Assembly (NCBI RefSeq): GCF_905171765.1
Contig: NC_053392.1
Coordinates: 403,545,399 to 403,609,398, forward strand
Direction of reading: 5' to 3'
Source of the DNA: Bufo bufo
Lineage: Eukaryota; Chordata; Amphibia; Anura; Bufonidae
Length of the DNA stretch: 64,000 nt
Every line of letters begins with the position of its first letter. Within the stretch, counting starts at the first letter, position 1. Shown piece after piece: positions 55,090-64,000 of the stretch. The translations under genes and the position numbers were made by a program. Below the pieces are notes generated by a model. It did no database searches. It was not told the origin of the DNA and saw only the letters and a list, made by a program, of their open reading frames with translations.

Positions 55090-55213
55090 CTGTTTCATCT
55101 AACTGTCTCATCCTCTGTACTTCTCTCTTCCCTCACTGGGCCGGTTATACCCCTCCTACGGACGGTGTGTATGTGAACCTGCCTCTAATAGTTTGGTTCA
55201 TTTATTTCAATTA
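55090..55213 (+). other. PLE 4 3' region before the Ngaro insertion
   Basis: A short untranslated stretch ending TTATTTCAATTA, where the Ngaro-like element begins. It continues at 60900 with TTTAAATTGTTACC. Confidence 0.6.
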
Positions 55214-55313
55214 GTTTTAAGGCCGATTTATTGGCCTGCATTTGTGGGAGGGGCTATGCCACACTATTTAGGCTCCTTTCCCCCTCCCCTACATCCTACG
55301 TCTGCTCAACACA
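55214..55313 (+). repeat. Ngaro split repeat A1
   Basis: GTTTTAAGGCCGATTTATTGG to CTGCTCAACACA; one difference (C/T near 55302) from A2. Confidence 0.9.
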
Positions 55314-56554
55314 GATCGTGGCCATATCCGTGTGCGTCTGGTCGGTTCCTTTACTGCTCCCTATCCACACTTTGCGCTGTCTCCACCGTTTTCATGTCTA
55401 ACTCGGTCGCCCGCCTTCCAGGTAAGTTGCTGCCTCAGTCAGCGGCCCGTTGCTCATAAGTCCGGCCGGCAGCGCCGACTCCCCAGGTAAGGGGGAGTCA
55501 CGCTGCACCGGAGCGAACTGCCTGGATGCATCGGCTCCCACGCGGCAGTTTAGGCAGGGTGCAGGGGTCAGCGTGGTCCCGAATCTTTTCGCAAATGTCT
55601 GGCACAGGCCGCTGTGCCATTAGTGAGGCAGGTTATTTAATCAGGTTTGTTGTACTTACCTCGGTGTCCTCTCCGTCTGGTGTCCTCTCCTGCAGTCACC
55701 GGCCGCTTGCTTCAGTTCAGTCGGCGTCCCGAGCTCCTTCCTGTTTGGCTCCATTCGCCCCCGGTGGCCGCAGCTGAGAATGCAAGACGGGGAGCTCTAT
55801 ACACAGGGTGTAGCAGGTCTTGTGAGTGAGCACCCGCTGGTGGTCACTCCTGCTACTGCAGGAAAAAAAAAAAAAAAGGGGGTGTCTCACACTTACTTAT
55901 TTACACTGTTTTACTGAAAAAAAAAAAAAAAGGAGGTTGAATTAGCACGATGGTGTGCGTGTATATGTATATGTGTGTATGTGCGTATATATGTATATAT
56001 ATATATATATATGTGTATTACGGATGAAACTGCCCTGCACACTTTATTAGGTATGTTCAGTCACCTCTAGTACGCATTCACTACGTCATTTCGTTTCCAA
56101 ACCTCCGTAGTTTACGCATCGTACGCACGTTTTGTTCGTCAATCTCGTTCACATCTCCAGTCGTGTTCAGCCGTTCCTTGTCTGTTTATGTATGTTTTCT
56201 CCGTTTTCTCTCCAGGGACGTTGCTTCTTTTCAGGTCCACCGTCATTTCCAACAGGTAGTATAGGGCAGCTTTCAGTGCTAGTTTCACCTTCTCATTTTC
56301 GTTGTCTAAAAAAAATAAAAATAATAATCTCACGGTTTTATTTAGATATTCTCTTCATTCCCGCTACTTGCTTCTTCCGCGCTGTGGGTAAGTCAGCTCA
56401 GTTTGTCGGTGGCGGTATTCATTGATTCACGGGGTTACGTTATTCACGTTGGCATGCCTACGCACTCCACGTCGTTCGGTGGTAGCGTTGTCACTGGTGT
56501 CCAGTCCCGGGTCCCGTGTTGTGCCTCATTCTCACGTACTGTATCCACAGGATC
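55314..56554 (+). other. Ngaro-like element leader
   Basis: A 1.2-kb leader with two A-runs (55862-55876 and 55918-55932), a TATATATATATATATAT run near 55995-56012, and a splice-acceptor-like TGTATCCACAG at 56540-56550 just before the ORF1 ATG. No recombinase or other domain was found in any frame. Confidence 0.5.
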
Positions 56555-57826
56555 ATGTCTCATGCCTCTGACATCATGGAGGCCTCGGTCAATGAAAATA
56601 CCACCAGGTTGTCCGAAGCGGGTAGCATCCCGTCACTACGGAGTTGGACCATACCGAGGTTGATGGCAGAGCTGTCCAAGAGGGGTATCCCGTTTACAGC
56701 ATCAGCCAGAAAGGCGGAATTATACCGCCTTCTCATGTCTTCTGCGAGTCCTCAACGTCAGGAGGAAGTCTCGATGGCCACAGTCCAGACCTCGCTCGCT
56801 CAGATTCATCTCATGCTAAATAATGTTACGTCATCAGTCACGGACATCCAATCCAGACTGGACACAGTCGAGTCCCGGGGTGCCGTTCTCACTCCTCCGG
56901 GTCCAGAGTTGGCTATCCCGTCCACATCCGCAGCGGGGTGTACCGGTACGACAGTCTCGGTTCCTAATATCACCCCAGCTCATTTCATACCGGCCAACAT
57001 CAGAAAAGATATTCTGGAAGGCAGGGATGTCAATTTGGCTTCCCTGTTGATTGCTACTCTGGATTTCTCTGACAGCAAACTCATCGCGTGCGGTGATGTC
57101 TCAGTAGTCCTCAGGGGCCGCGATCTCAGGCTAAACAGGAAGCTCACCATCCCGGAGTTCCTTTTAGCCTTCAGCCTGTATAGAGACGTGATTTGTTCTG
57201 TACGGCCCGACCGCAGGGAAGAGTTAGATCTTTATTTGTTTAGAGTGACCGAATTAGGGTACAAATATGGTGGTAGTTCGTTCTACGACTATCACTGCTC
57301 TTTTTCAGCTAAGGCTGCTGCGGCCCTCAGTCAATTTCAGTTTCTCACAAATTGGGCTAATATCGACACTGAGATATTGTGCAGACACTTTGCTGGTCTT
57401 AGGGCTCCTGCTTGTTCTCTGTGTCAATTCATCTACCACACAGCAGAATGGTGTCACAGGGCTGCCTCAAGTGCCGATACTAGCCCTCCCGCACAGCCGT
57501 CTAGGCACCCTGATCCCCAGGATACCTCAGGTTTAGTCGACAAATTGGGAAGGCCCATTCAATATCTCGGCAGATCACAGATCTGTAATAATTTCAATTT
57601 TTCCTCCTGTAATTACAGTCAGTGTAGGCTGTTACATGTTTGTGTGAATTGTTTCAGAGCCCATCCCAAGTCAGTCTGTACATTAAAGGCTGATAAGTCG
57701 TATCTGAGTGTCCTTAACGTTGATTGTCTGCTGCACTTCCTACGCAACCACCACGACCCTAGCTTCGTTCAGTTCCTCATGTCAGGGTTTAGATCAGGTT
57801 TCCACACTGGCCTAATCGCCTTATGA
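56555..57826 (+). CDS. Ngaro-like ORF1 (gag-like) with SAP-like region and zinc-knuckle-like end
   Basis: The start at 56555 is chosen because it follows an acceptor-like CCACAG and begins the conserved-looking MSHASDIMEAS; the open frame extends further upstream only through non-ATG codons. The N-terminus has a SAP-like helix pair (LMAELSKRGIPFTASARKAE, residues about 36-55), then a coiled-coil-like part (about 75-110). A globular middle region has LTIPEFLLAFSLYRDVIC and YGGSSFYDYHCSFSAKAAAA, and a Cys/His cluster near the end (CNNFNFSSC...CRLLHVCVNC...HPKSVC) probably binds RNA. Uninterrupted over 423 residues, with its stop overlapping the ORF2 open frame. Confidence 0.82.
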   Translation: MSHASDIMEASVNENTTRLSEAGSIPSLRSWTIPRLMAELSKRGIPFTASARKAELYRLLMSSASPQRQEEVSMATVQTSLAQIHLMLNNVTSSVTDIQSRLDTVESRGAVLTPPGPELAIPSTSAAGCTGTTVSVPNITPAHFIPANIRKDILEGRDVNLASLLIATLDFSDSKLIACGDVSVVLRGRDLRLNRKLTIPEFLLAFSLYRDVICSVRPDRREELDLYLFRVTELGYKYGGSSFYDYHCSFSAKAAAALSQFQFLTNWANIDTEILCRHFAGLRAPACSLCQFIYHTAEWCHRAASSADTSPPAQPSRHPDPQDTSGLVDKLGRPIQYLGRSQICNNFNFSSCNYSQCRLLHVCVNCFRAHPKSVCTLKADKSYLSVLNVDCLLHFLRNHHDPSFVQFLMSGFRSGFHTGLIAL

Positions 57827-59148
57827 GTGCCGGAATTTATTGTCAGCGGAGCTTCACCCTCAGACAGCGGATGAACTGATTTCCATCGAGTTGACTAAGG
57901 GGTTCCTAATAGGCCCCTTTTCTTCTCCTCCTTTTGCACGGTGGAGAGTCAGCCCCATAGGCGTAGTCACAGGCAAATTTAGTAACAAACAAAGGTTGAT
58001 CATTGACTTGTCAGCCCCACACGGTCACTCCACCCCCAGTATTAACTCTCTCATACCCTCCGAAGAAGTCAGCATTAAATACTCCTCCATAGATCAGGCC
58101 ATCGCCATCATACTGCAGTTAGGACGTAACTCTATTCTGTCAAAAGCTGATATATCTGATGCCTTTAAGCTACTCCCCATCAGTCCAACTCTGTGGCAGT
58201 GGCACGGTATAAAGTGGAGAGATCTTTATTATTTTGCCTCTAAGCTCACTTTCGGTTCAAAAAGCAGTCCTTGGTTGTTTGACAAACTGGCCCAGGCTCT
58301 CCACTGGATACTAGTCAACGAGTTCCATTGTAGTTTTGTTATTTATTACTTAGACGACTTTCTGTTGTTGGAACGCCCCGAGTCCAATCCAATAGCACTG
58401 CAGTCGCTGCTGAACTGTTTTCACCAACTTGACATTCCCGTTTCCCCAAAAAAGGTTGAAGGTCCGTCCCCAGTTATTACTTTCTTAGGTATCATTCTGG
58501 ACACGGTAAACATGGTCGCTAGATTACCGGTAGACAAACTGGACAGGATTAGGTTCACCCTCCACAATTTCATGCAGACCAGAACCATTAAAAAAGTTGA
58601 ATTACAGTCCCTTTTAGGCATGTTAAATTTTGCTATGCGAGTCATGCCCCAAGGTAGGCCATTCGTGTCACGACTACTAGCTCTCCTTCCTTCAGCTCCC
58701 TCCCAAGACAGCCTCGTATGCCTTGACGACCAAATAGTAGCCGACTTAGCCATGTGGGACTATTTTCTCAGTAGCTGGAATGGTATTTCTCTCCTCATCC
58801 CGGTGGTGTCCAATAGCTCCCCTATAGTCTTCTCTGATGCAGCTCCCAGTTCTGGATTCACAGCCATTTTTGGCACACATTGGCTAGCGGACGTATGGCC
58901 TGACGAAGTCAAGTCACTGCCAGGGTTTCTTCAGTCTTCAGCCTCCTGTGAGATTTACCCCTTAGTCGCAGCCGCTCATGTGTGGGGTCAGGAGTGGACC
59001 GGTCACACAGTGTTGTTCATTTCCGACAATGCAGCAGTTATGGATATCCTAAATAATGGGTCGTCTAAATCCCTGCAGGTGTTGCCCTTCCTCAGACGGC
59101 TTGTGCTTCTCTCATTACAATACCAGTTTCGCTACATATGCTCACATA

Positions 59149-60369
59149 CACTCACCTAAAGAATTATTAGGAACACCATACTAATACAGTGTTGGACCCC
59201 CTTTTGCCTTCAGAACTGCCTTAATTCTACGTGGCATTGATTCCACAAGGTGCTCATAGCATTCTTTAGAAATGTTGGCCCATATTGATAGGATAGCATC
59301 TTGCAGTTGATGGAGATTTGAGGGATGCACATCCAGGGCACGAAGCTCCCGTTCCACCACATCCCAAAGATGCTCTATTGGGTTGAGATCTGGTGACTGT
59401 GGGGGCCATTTTAGTACAGTGAACGCATTGTCATGTTCAAGAAACCAATTTGAAATGATTCGAGTTTTGTGACATGGTGCATTATCCTGCTGGAAGTAGC
59501 CATCAGAGAATGGGTACATAGTGGTCATGAAGGGATGGACATGGTCAGAAACAATGCTCAGGTAGCCCGTGGCATTTAAACGATGCCCAATTGGCACTAA
59601 TGGGCCTAAAGTGTGCCCAGAAAACATCCCCCACACCATTACACCACCACCACCAGCCTGCACAGTGGTAGCAAGGCATGATGGATACATGTTCTCATTC
59701 TGTTTACGCCAAATTTGGACTCTACCATTTGAATATCTCAACAGAAATCGAGACTCATCAGACCAGGCAACATTTTTCCAGTCTTAAACAGTCCAATTTT
59801 GGTGAGCTCGTGCAAATTGTAGCCTCTTTTTCCTATTTATAGTGGAGATGAGTGGTACCCGGTGGGGTCTTCTGCTGTTGTAGCCCATCCGCCTCAAGGT
59901 TGTGCGTGTTGTGGCTTCACAAATGCTTTGCTGCATACCTCGGTTGTAACGAGTGGTTATTTCAGTCAACGTTGCTCTTCTATCAGCTTGAATCAGTCGG
60001 CCCATTCTCCTCTGACCTCTAGCATCCACAAGGCATTTTTGCCCACAGGACTGCTGCATACTGGATGTTTTTCCTTTTTCACACCATTCTTTGTAAACCC
60101 TAGAAATGGTTTTGCGTGAAAATCCCAGTAACTGAGCAGATTGCGAAATACTCAGACCGGCCCGTCTGGCACCAACAACCATGCCACGCTCAAAATTGCT
60201 TAAATCCCCTTTATTTCCCATTCTGACATTCAGTTTGGAGTTCAGGAGACTGTCTTGACCAGGACCACCCCCCTAAATGCATTGAAGCAACTGCCATGTG
60301 ATTGGTTGACTAGATAATTGCATTAATGAGAAATAGAACAGGTGTTACTAATAATTCTTTAGGTAAGTG
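59149..60369 (-). mobile_element. Tc1/mariner copy C, full length
   Basis: Ends CACTCACCTAAAG and CTTTAGGTAAGTG; TA at 59147-59148 and 60370-60371. It is 1221 bp, longer than copies A and B because it keeps the internal segment they lack (about 59515-59690). Inserted in the Ngaro RNase H. Confidence 0.95.
59181..60221 (-). pseudogene. Tc1-like transposase of copy C, one nonsense break
   Basis: From the ATG at 60221: the helix-turn-helix region (GMVVGARRAGLSISQSAQLL, SRKTISRVYKEW), a basic linker, then a stop within the segment following NWTV near 59784. The frame continues with the catalytic region: the WSDES Asp region is in the broken stretch near 59755, VMVWGMFSGHTLGPLVPIGH (about 59600-59660), QQDNAPCHKTRI (second Asp, about 59470-59505), and PDLNPIEHLWDVV (Glu, about 59360-59400). 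Apart from the stop it is nearly complete, about 345 residues, and shows what copies A and B have lost. Confidence 0.9.
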
Positions 60370-60550
60370 TATATCAGGACAGAAGAATGTCGCAGCTGAT
60401 GCGCTGTCTAGAGCTAATTTTGGCAGACGCCAGCGGAGCCACAGTCCCTCCGTTCCCTTCTCTGGTTTGGACATAAACTCTCACTTAGCTACAGCTCGTT
60501 CTTTACTATAAATGTGGTTTGTTAATAAAGTTTTCTGGTAGCTTGCTTTT

Positions 60551-60654
60551 TGGCCTCCTTCAGTCATCCCTACGACGTTGCGGTTACGGCACAACTCAAA
60601 CCGTTTAGTTAACTACTAGTTAGGGTCCCGGTACAGCGGTAGCCCCGACCACAA
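60551..60654 (+). repeat. Ngaro split repeat B1
   Basis: TGGCCTCCTTCAGTCATCCC to CCGACCACAA; one difference from B2 (GCGGT versus GGGGT). Directly joined to A2. Confidence 0.9.
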
Positions 60655-60754
60655 GTTTTAAGGCCGATTTATTGGCCTGCATTTGTGGGAGGGGCTATGC
60701 CACACTATTTAGGCTCCTTTCCCCCTCCCCTACATCCTACGTTTGCTCAACACA
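60655..60754 (+). repeat. Ngaro split repeat A2
   Basis: Second copy of A1, joined to B1 on its left. About 40 bp separate it from B2. Confidence 0.9.
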
Positions 60755-60795
60755 CCCACCCTTCCCACCCTCCTTTTCATCATCTCACCAGGGGA

Positions 60796-60899
60796 TGGCC
60801 TCCTTCAGTCATCCCTACGACGTTGCGGTTACGGCACAACTCAAACCGTTTAGTTAACTACTAGTTAGGGTCCCGGTACAGGGGTAGCCCCGACCACAA
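60796..60899 (+). repeat. Ngaro split repeat B2 (3' end of element)
   Basis: Second copy of B1. PLE 4 sequence resumes at about 60900. Confidence 0.9.
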
Positions 60900-61100
60900 T
60901 TTAAATTGTTACCACGGATCCTTCTAACCATGGGTCCCCCTGGCGATTAATTGTACTGCATTTCACCATTGTGTTCAATTTTTACTGCCTTGTACACCAA
61001 TCCGCCCCCTGTATATATATTTTTTTGCTTCCACATTGGCGCTTGGGCGGTGGGCGTGGCTTTCCCGGCCCGGCGCGCCCCGTGACCAGTCCCTGGTCAT
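60900..61100 (+). other. PLE 4 3' region, second part
   Basis: Contains a TATATATATTTTTTT tract and a GC-rich GGCCCGGCGCGCC palindrome. It ends with CAGTCCCTGGTCAT (61087-61100), the 14-bp target duplicated by PLE 5. No gene. Confidence 0.6.
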
Positions 61101-62719
61101 TTGGATACGTAGAACTACAGGTAACAGCACTCTGCTAGTCAATTGCGCAAAGATATAAGCAAACACTAAAAGAATAAATGCTTGGGGGTCATACTTACTG
61201 CAAATGCAGCTAGAAGCTTTTTGCGAATATAATTGATCAAAAATATTTCGGGCCCATCTACCGGTCGTCAAGGTCGCTTCTAATCAGATGGGTCCTACTC
61301 TGACATGCCTCTCCTGGGCTTACAGCCTACAATCTGGGCAAAGTAGTACCAAGCTGCATCCTACACATGCCTCTCCCAGGTTGTGAGCCTGCAGTATGGG
61401 CTGGGTAGAATACAGCTGTACAAGCTATCTAATTAAAAGCACATGGTAAATGGGCTGGTGGTGCACGGTTCAATCTCACCACCAGGGGGAGCCACTCCCC
61501 TAGTGGCAGTGACAATGGGGAAAAAATAAACGAACGCATTTGCAGTAAGTATGACCCCCAAGCATTTATTCTTTTAGTGTTTGCTTATATCTTTGCGCAA
61601 TTGACTAGCAGAGTGCTGTTACCTGTAGTTCTACGTATCCAAGTGTGTTTTAGCCAAGGTAGCGTGCACCTGCGTTCTTATATTCACTTATTGTGGAGGT
61701 GCTGGTTCGTTTATTTTTTCCCCATTGTCACTGCCACTAGGGGAGTGGCTCCCCCTGGTGGTGAGATTGAACCGTGCAACACCAGCCCATTTACCATGTG
61801 CTTTTAATTAGATAGCTTGTACAGCTGTATTCTACCCAGCCCATACTGCAGGCTCACAACCTGGGAGAGGCATGTGTAGGATGCAGCTTGGTACTACTTT
61901 GCCCAGATTGTAGGCTGTAAGCCCAGGAGAGGCATGTCAGAGTAGGACCCATCTGATTAGAAGCGACCTTGACGACCGGTAGATGGGCCCGAAATATTTT
62001 TGATCAATTATATTCGCAAAAAGCTTCTAGCTGCATTTGCAGTAAGTATGACCCCCAAGCATTTATTCTTTTAGTGTTTGCTTATATCTTTGCGCAATTG
62101 ACTAGCAGAGTGCTGTTACCTGTAGTTCTACGTATCCAAGTGTGTTTTAGCCAAGGTAGCGTGCACCTGCGTTCTTATATTCACTTATTGTGGAGGTGCT
62201 GGTTCGTTTATTTTTTCCCCATTGTCACTGCCACTAGGGGAGTGGCTCCCCCTGGTGGTGAGATTGAACCGTGCACCACCAGCCCATTTACCATGTGCTT
62301 TTAATTAGATAGCTTGTACAGCTGTATTCTACCCAGCCCATACTGCAGGCTCACAACCTGGGAGAGGCATGTGTAGGATGCAGCTTGGTACTACTTTGCC
62401 CAGATTGTAGGCTGTAAGCCCAGGAGAGGCATGTCAGAGTAGGACCCATCTGATTAGAAGCGACCTTGACGACCGGTAGATGGGCCCGAAATATTTTTGA
62501 TCAATTATATTCGCAAAAAGCTTCTAGCTGCATTTGCAGTAAGTATGACCCCCAAGCATTTATTCTTTTAGTGTTTGCTTATATCTTTGCGCAATTGACT
62601 AGCAGAGTGCTGTTACCTGTAGTTCTACGTATCCAAGTGTGTTTTAGCCAAGGTAGCGTGCACCTGCGTTCTTATATTCACTTATTGTGGAGGTGCTGGT
62701 TCGTTTATTTTTTCCCCAC
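61101..62719. mobile_element. PLE 5: ORF-less insertion of terminal repeats only
   Basis: Flanked by a 14-bp perfect duplication CAGTCCCTGGTCAT (61087-61100 and 62720-62733). It is made of one inverted copy (61101-61535) and then about two and a third head-to-tail direct copies of a 497-bp unit (anchor CATTTGCAGTAAGTATGACC at 61539, 62034 and 62531). The only frames are repeats of a 111-residue non-homologous frame. Inverted plus tandem terminal repeats with a 14-bp duplication are PLE-like, so this looks like a non-autonomous, retrozyme-like PLE (inference). A weak hammerhead-like word (CTTGACGACC ... CCCGAAAT) occurs in each unit. Confidence 0.75.
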
Positions 62720-63756
62720 AGTCCCTGGTCATGTGATCTTGGTCACATGCTGTGCGGCGTCATTCCCTGGCGCCGCGCTCCACGGGCCGCGTCCGGCTTG
62801 AACGCACGCTCACTTCCTGCGTTCCACCAGACATGTGACTTCCTGTCTACAGAGTCACATGTCCGGAAGTAGGAAGCCACAGGGAAAACCGGCAGCTTTT
62901 GGAGCACATTTAAAAGACACAGAGTGGTGAGTACACTCTGCTGACAGCCTGCCCTTGGATTGACTATCCTGTGGCTCCTTCTTTCTATCCACTATAGTTG
63001 GCACCCACTGGTGCATCTATACTTTTTGATAGAGATTTTTGATGCGGTCGTGTCCTGTGTGATTCAGCCTGACTGGCTACACACACTGATAGACATCTGA
63101 CCTATACCATCCCTTTTTTGTACCATCTTCCCCCCTTTTCATTGGTCGCACAGGCCCCATCCATAGTCCTGTGACCACCACTGATCTCCCCTGATGATAT
63201 TCTTTCACGAACTGAAACGTGACACGTAGGGAGCAATTTTTTTAGGGACTACTAGGGAATCTGTCCCCACAGGGTCAGGTATCCGGACGGGGACGCTCCT
63301 TGCGGGGCAAGTTCCCTGTATAGATAGGTAGGGTGTACTAGCCCCTGCCCCCTTCTCAGGGCCGTCTAGGGTTAATTACCCTGTCACCCACCTATGTTAA
63401 AGGGGCACATATACCTATCTTCCTCCAGTGTGGCTACCAAGTACTACAGGTCCGTCTCCATCATCAACCATCTCTGTGAGAAACCCTGGTCTACAATCGG
63501 GTGAGAACGTTCCTGTTTTTTTACCATTTATACCATCTTGGCCACACTGTGTATATATGTACAAGTGTATGCCCGTAGGGCTGTCTTTCATTATGTTTGT
63601 TGTAGAGGCTCATCCTCTAGTGTCTATCTATTTTAGAATGTATCGTTATTAAATGCTAAGTTTTATCCCTCTGTCCCACGGAATCAGTATATATGCTATT
63701 TTACTTTGGGATTAAGTAGGCCTGGTCGCCAAATCCGACTTTTCTGGTTTTCTATT
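62720..63756 (+). repeat. PLE 4 right terminal repeat
   Basis: Runs from the duplicated CAGTCCCTGGTCAT through GCGGCGTCATTCCCTGGCGCC, the hammerhead motif and CACCTATGTTAAAGGGGCAC to TTTTCTATT, in the same direction as the genes. Confidence 0.88.
63186..63233 (+). ncRNA. Hammerhead ribozyme motif in PLE 4 right repeat (sense)
   Basis: Stem I 5' strand CTCCC (63186-63190), core CTGATGA (63191-63197), weak stem II (TTC 63200-63202 with GAA), GAAA (63214-63217), a short stem III of about four pairs with a three-base loop (ACGT-GAC-ACGT), the GTA cleavage triplet ending at 63228, and stem I 3' strand GGGAG (63229-63233). The complete core and the perfect five-pair stem I support self-cleavage between 63228 and 63229. 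The very short stem III is typical of hammerheads in PLEs and retrozymes, which often work as dimers. Confidence 0.8.
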
Positions 63757-64000
63757 CCGCCCATTTATACATTTATATAATAATAACACAATACTTTCGC
63801 TATGCTTTACACTAATCACTACGCTAGCTGCATGCGCCTTACTAACTCGCTATCGCTAACAAGTACACGCTACACAAAGGGTATAAATATAACGGTATTT
63901 ATTAAAACCTAATACACTAAGCACGCAATACACTAACAATACACAGCACTACAAATATACAATCCTAAACTACACTACACGGTTACCAATTCCACCCACA
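63757..64000 (-). repeat. LTR-like repeat, copy 2, continuation
   Basis: Starts with the PLE 4 target duplicate and continues CGCCCATTTATACATTTATA and onward, parallel to 48900-49140 of copy 1, with about 10 differences. It runs off the window. Confidence 0.85.

Larger units (their letters stand above)
57816..60511 (+). pseudogene. Ngaro-like reverse transcriptase and RNase H, split by Tc1
   Basis: The frame opens at 57816, overlapping the ORF1 end by 11 bp in the +1 frame, with no ATG at its head, so frameshifting or reinitiation may express it. Visible motifs are RLIIDLSAPHGHSTPSIN (about 57990-58045), ILSKADISDAFKLLPI (motif A Asp, about 58135-58180), FGSKSSPWLFDKL (about 58250-58290) and FVIYYLDDFLLLE (motif C, about 58335-58375). 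The RNase H residues are FSDAAPSSGFTAIF (about 58830-58875), ISDNAAVMDILNN (about 59022-59060) and, beyond the Tc1 (59149-60369), GQKNVAADALSR (about 60378-60413). It ends at a stop at 60511. It is intact apart from the Tc1. Confidence 0.92.
55214..60899 (+). mobile_element. Ngaro/DIRS-like retroelement with split direct repeats, no recombinase gene
   Basis: The layout is A1 (55214-55313), ORF1 (gag-like), ORF2 (reverse transcriptase/RNase H), B1 (60551-60654), A2 (60655-60754), B2 (60796-60899), which is the split-direct-repeat order A1 ... B1-A2-B2 known from Ngaro-type elements. No target duplication is evident, as expected for recombinase-mediated insertion. A tyrosine recombinase ORF usually follows RNase H, but here only about 40 bp separate the RNase H stop (60511) from B1. 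Tc1 copy C splits the RNase H. Confidence 0.9.
50633..63756 (+). mobile_element. Penelope-like element 4 with nested insertions
   Basis: Flanked by a 13-bp perfect duplication CCGCCCATTTATA at 50620-50632 and 63757-63769. The order is an inverted terminal repeat (50633-51595, minus), a partial direct terminal repeat (51597-51945, plus), the coding region (about 51962-55089), a 3' region interrupted by an Ngaro-like element (55214-60899) and by PLE 5 (61101-62719), and the plus-oriented terminal repeat (62720-63756) with a hammerhead motif. The host unit without nested DNA is about 5.8 kb. Confidence 0.9.
45483..64000 (+). mobile_element. hAT element 4, 5' end and interior (right end outside window)
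   Basis: Begins TAGGGATGAGCGAACC at 45483 inside hAT 3; the preceding TTGGTAAC (45475-45482) would be the 8-bp duplication. The first 300 bp match the 5' end of hAT 2 read in reverse: TTCGGGTTCGG words, GGCGCTTTTTGAAAGGCTGC, GCCAATCACAGCC reversed, the TATA box and CACGTAGCGCTGCACGTCAC. The following repeats (45990-46340, 48605-48834) are the subterminal zone. Everything from 48835 onward in the window is nested insertion. No transposase part of this copy is in the window. Confidence 0.8.

Noticed and set aside
61969..62801. Repeated 111-residue open frames as genes
   Set aside because: They fall in each 497-bp unit of a non-coding repeat, share no domain with known proteins that I recognise, and differ only with unit boundaries.

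Overview
The window is animal nuclear DNA made almost entirely of transposable elements, many inserted inside one another. I found no host protein-coding gene, tRNA gene or functional rRNA gene. The mix fits a vertebrate with a large, repeat-rich genome, most likely a frog or toad (inference): BED-finger hAT elements, Tc1/mariner, PIF/Harbinger-like and TTAA-targeting DNA elements, a Ty3/gypsy chromovirus, Tx1-like and CR1/Rex1-like LINEs, a V-SINE, an Ngaro-like retroelement with split direct repeats, and at least seven Penelope-like element (PLE) pieces. Nearly every coding region is broken by frameshifts, stops or insertions.

Layout. 1-9.9 kb: a Ty3/gypsy element (3127-9882, ending in its 3' LTR), entered on the left by a hAT element (to 3126, itself holding a 319-bp MITE) and in its integrase by a nearly intact PLE (4335-8462, 437-bp inverted repeats, 14-bp target duplication). 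9.9-13.5 kb: PLE, TTAA-element and LINE fragments and Harbinger-like MITEs. 13.5-30 kb: a Tx1-like LINE whose ORF2 is split at codon 6 by a 13.5-kb hAT element (13613-27080, duplication CTCAACAT). That hAT carries a tandem array derived from 18S rRNA, a TTAA element, a hAT MITE, a palindromic MITE and a dead transposase. 30-41.4 kb: PLE and gypsy pieces, a V-SINE, and two Tc1 copies in inverted orientation. 41.4-45.5 kb: another hAT whose 3' side is a tandem array derived from U2 snRNA. 45.5-64 kb: the 5' end of a further hAT containing a Tc1, a tandem LTR-like repeat, and a PLE (50633-63756) with hammerhead ribozyme motifs. The PLE holds an Ngaro-like element (55214-60899), itself split by a Tc1, and a second ORF-less PLE insertion.

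How the parts relate. The clearest pattern is insertion order: target-site duplications and reading frames that resume across insertions give nests up to six levels deep (hAT > hAT > LTR-like repeat > PLE > Ngaro > Tc1).

The most unusual observation is that two separate hAT elements each carry, downstream of and antisense to the transposase, a tandem array of degenerate copies of a structural RNA: about 412-bp units with an 18S rRNA segment in one, about 189-bp units of U2 snRNA in the other. I do not know of a published description of this architecture. Family assignments rest on motif reading and memory, without database searches.
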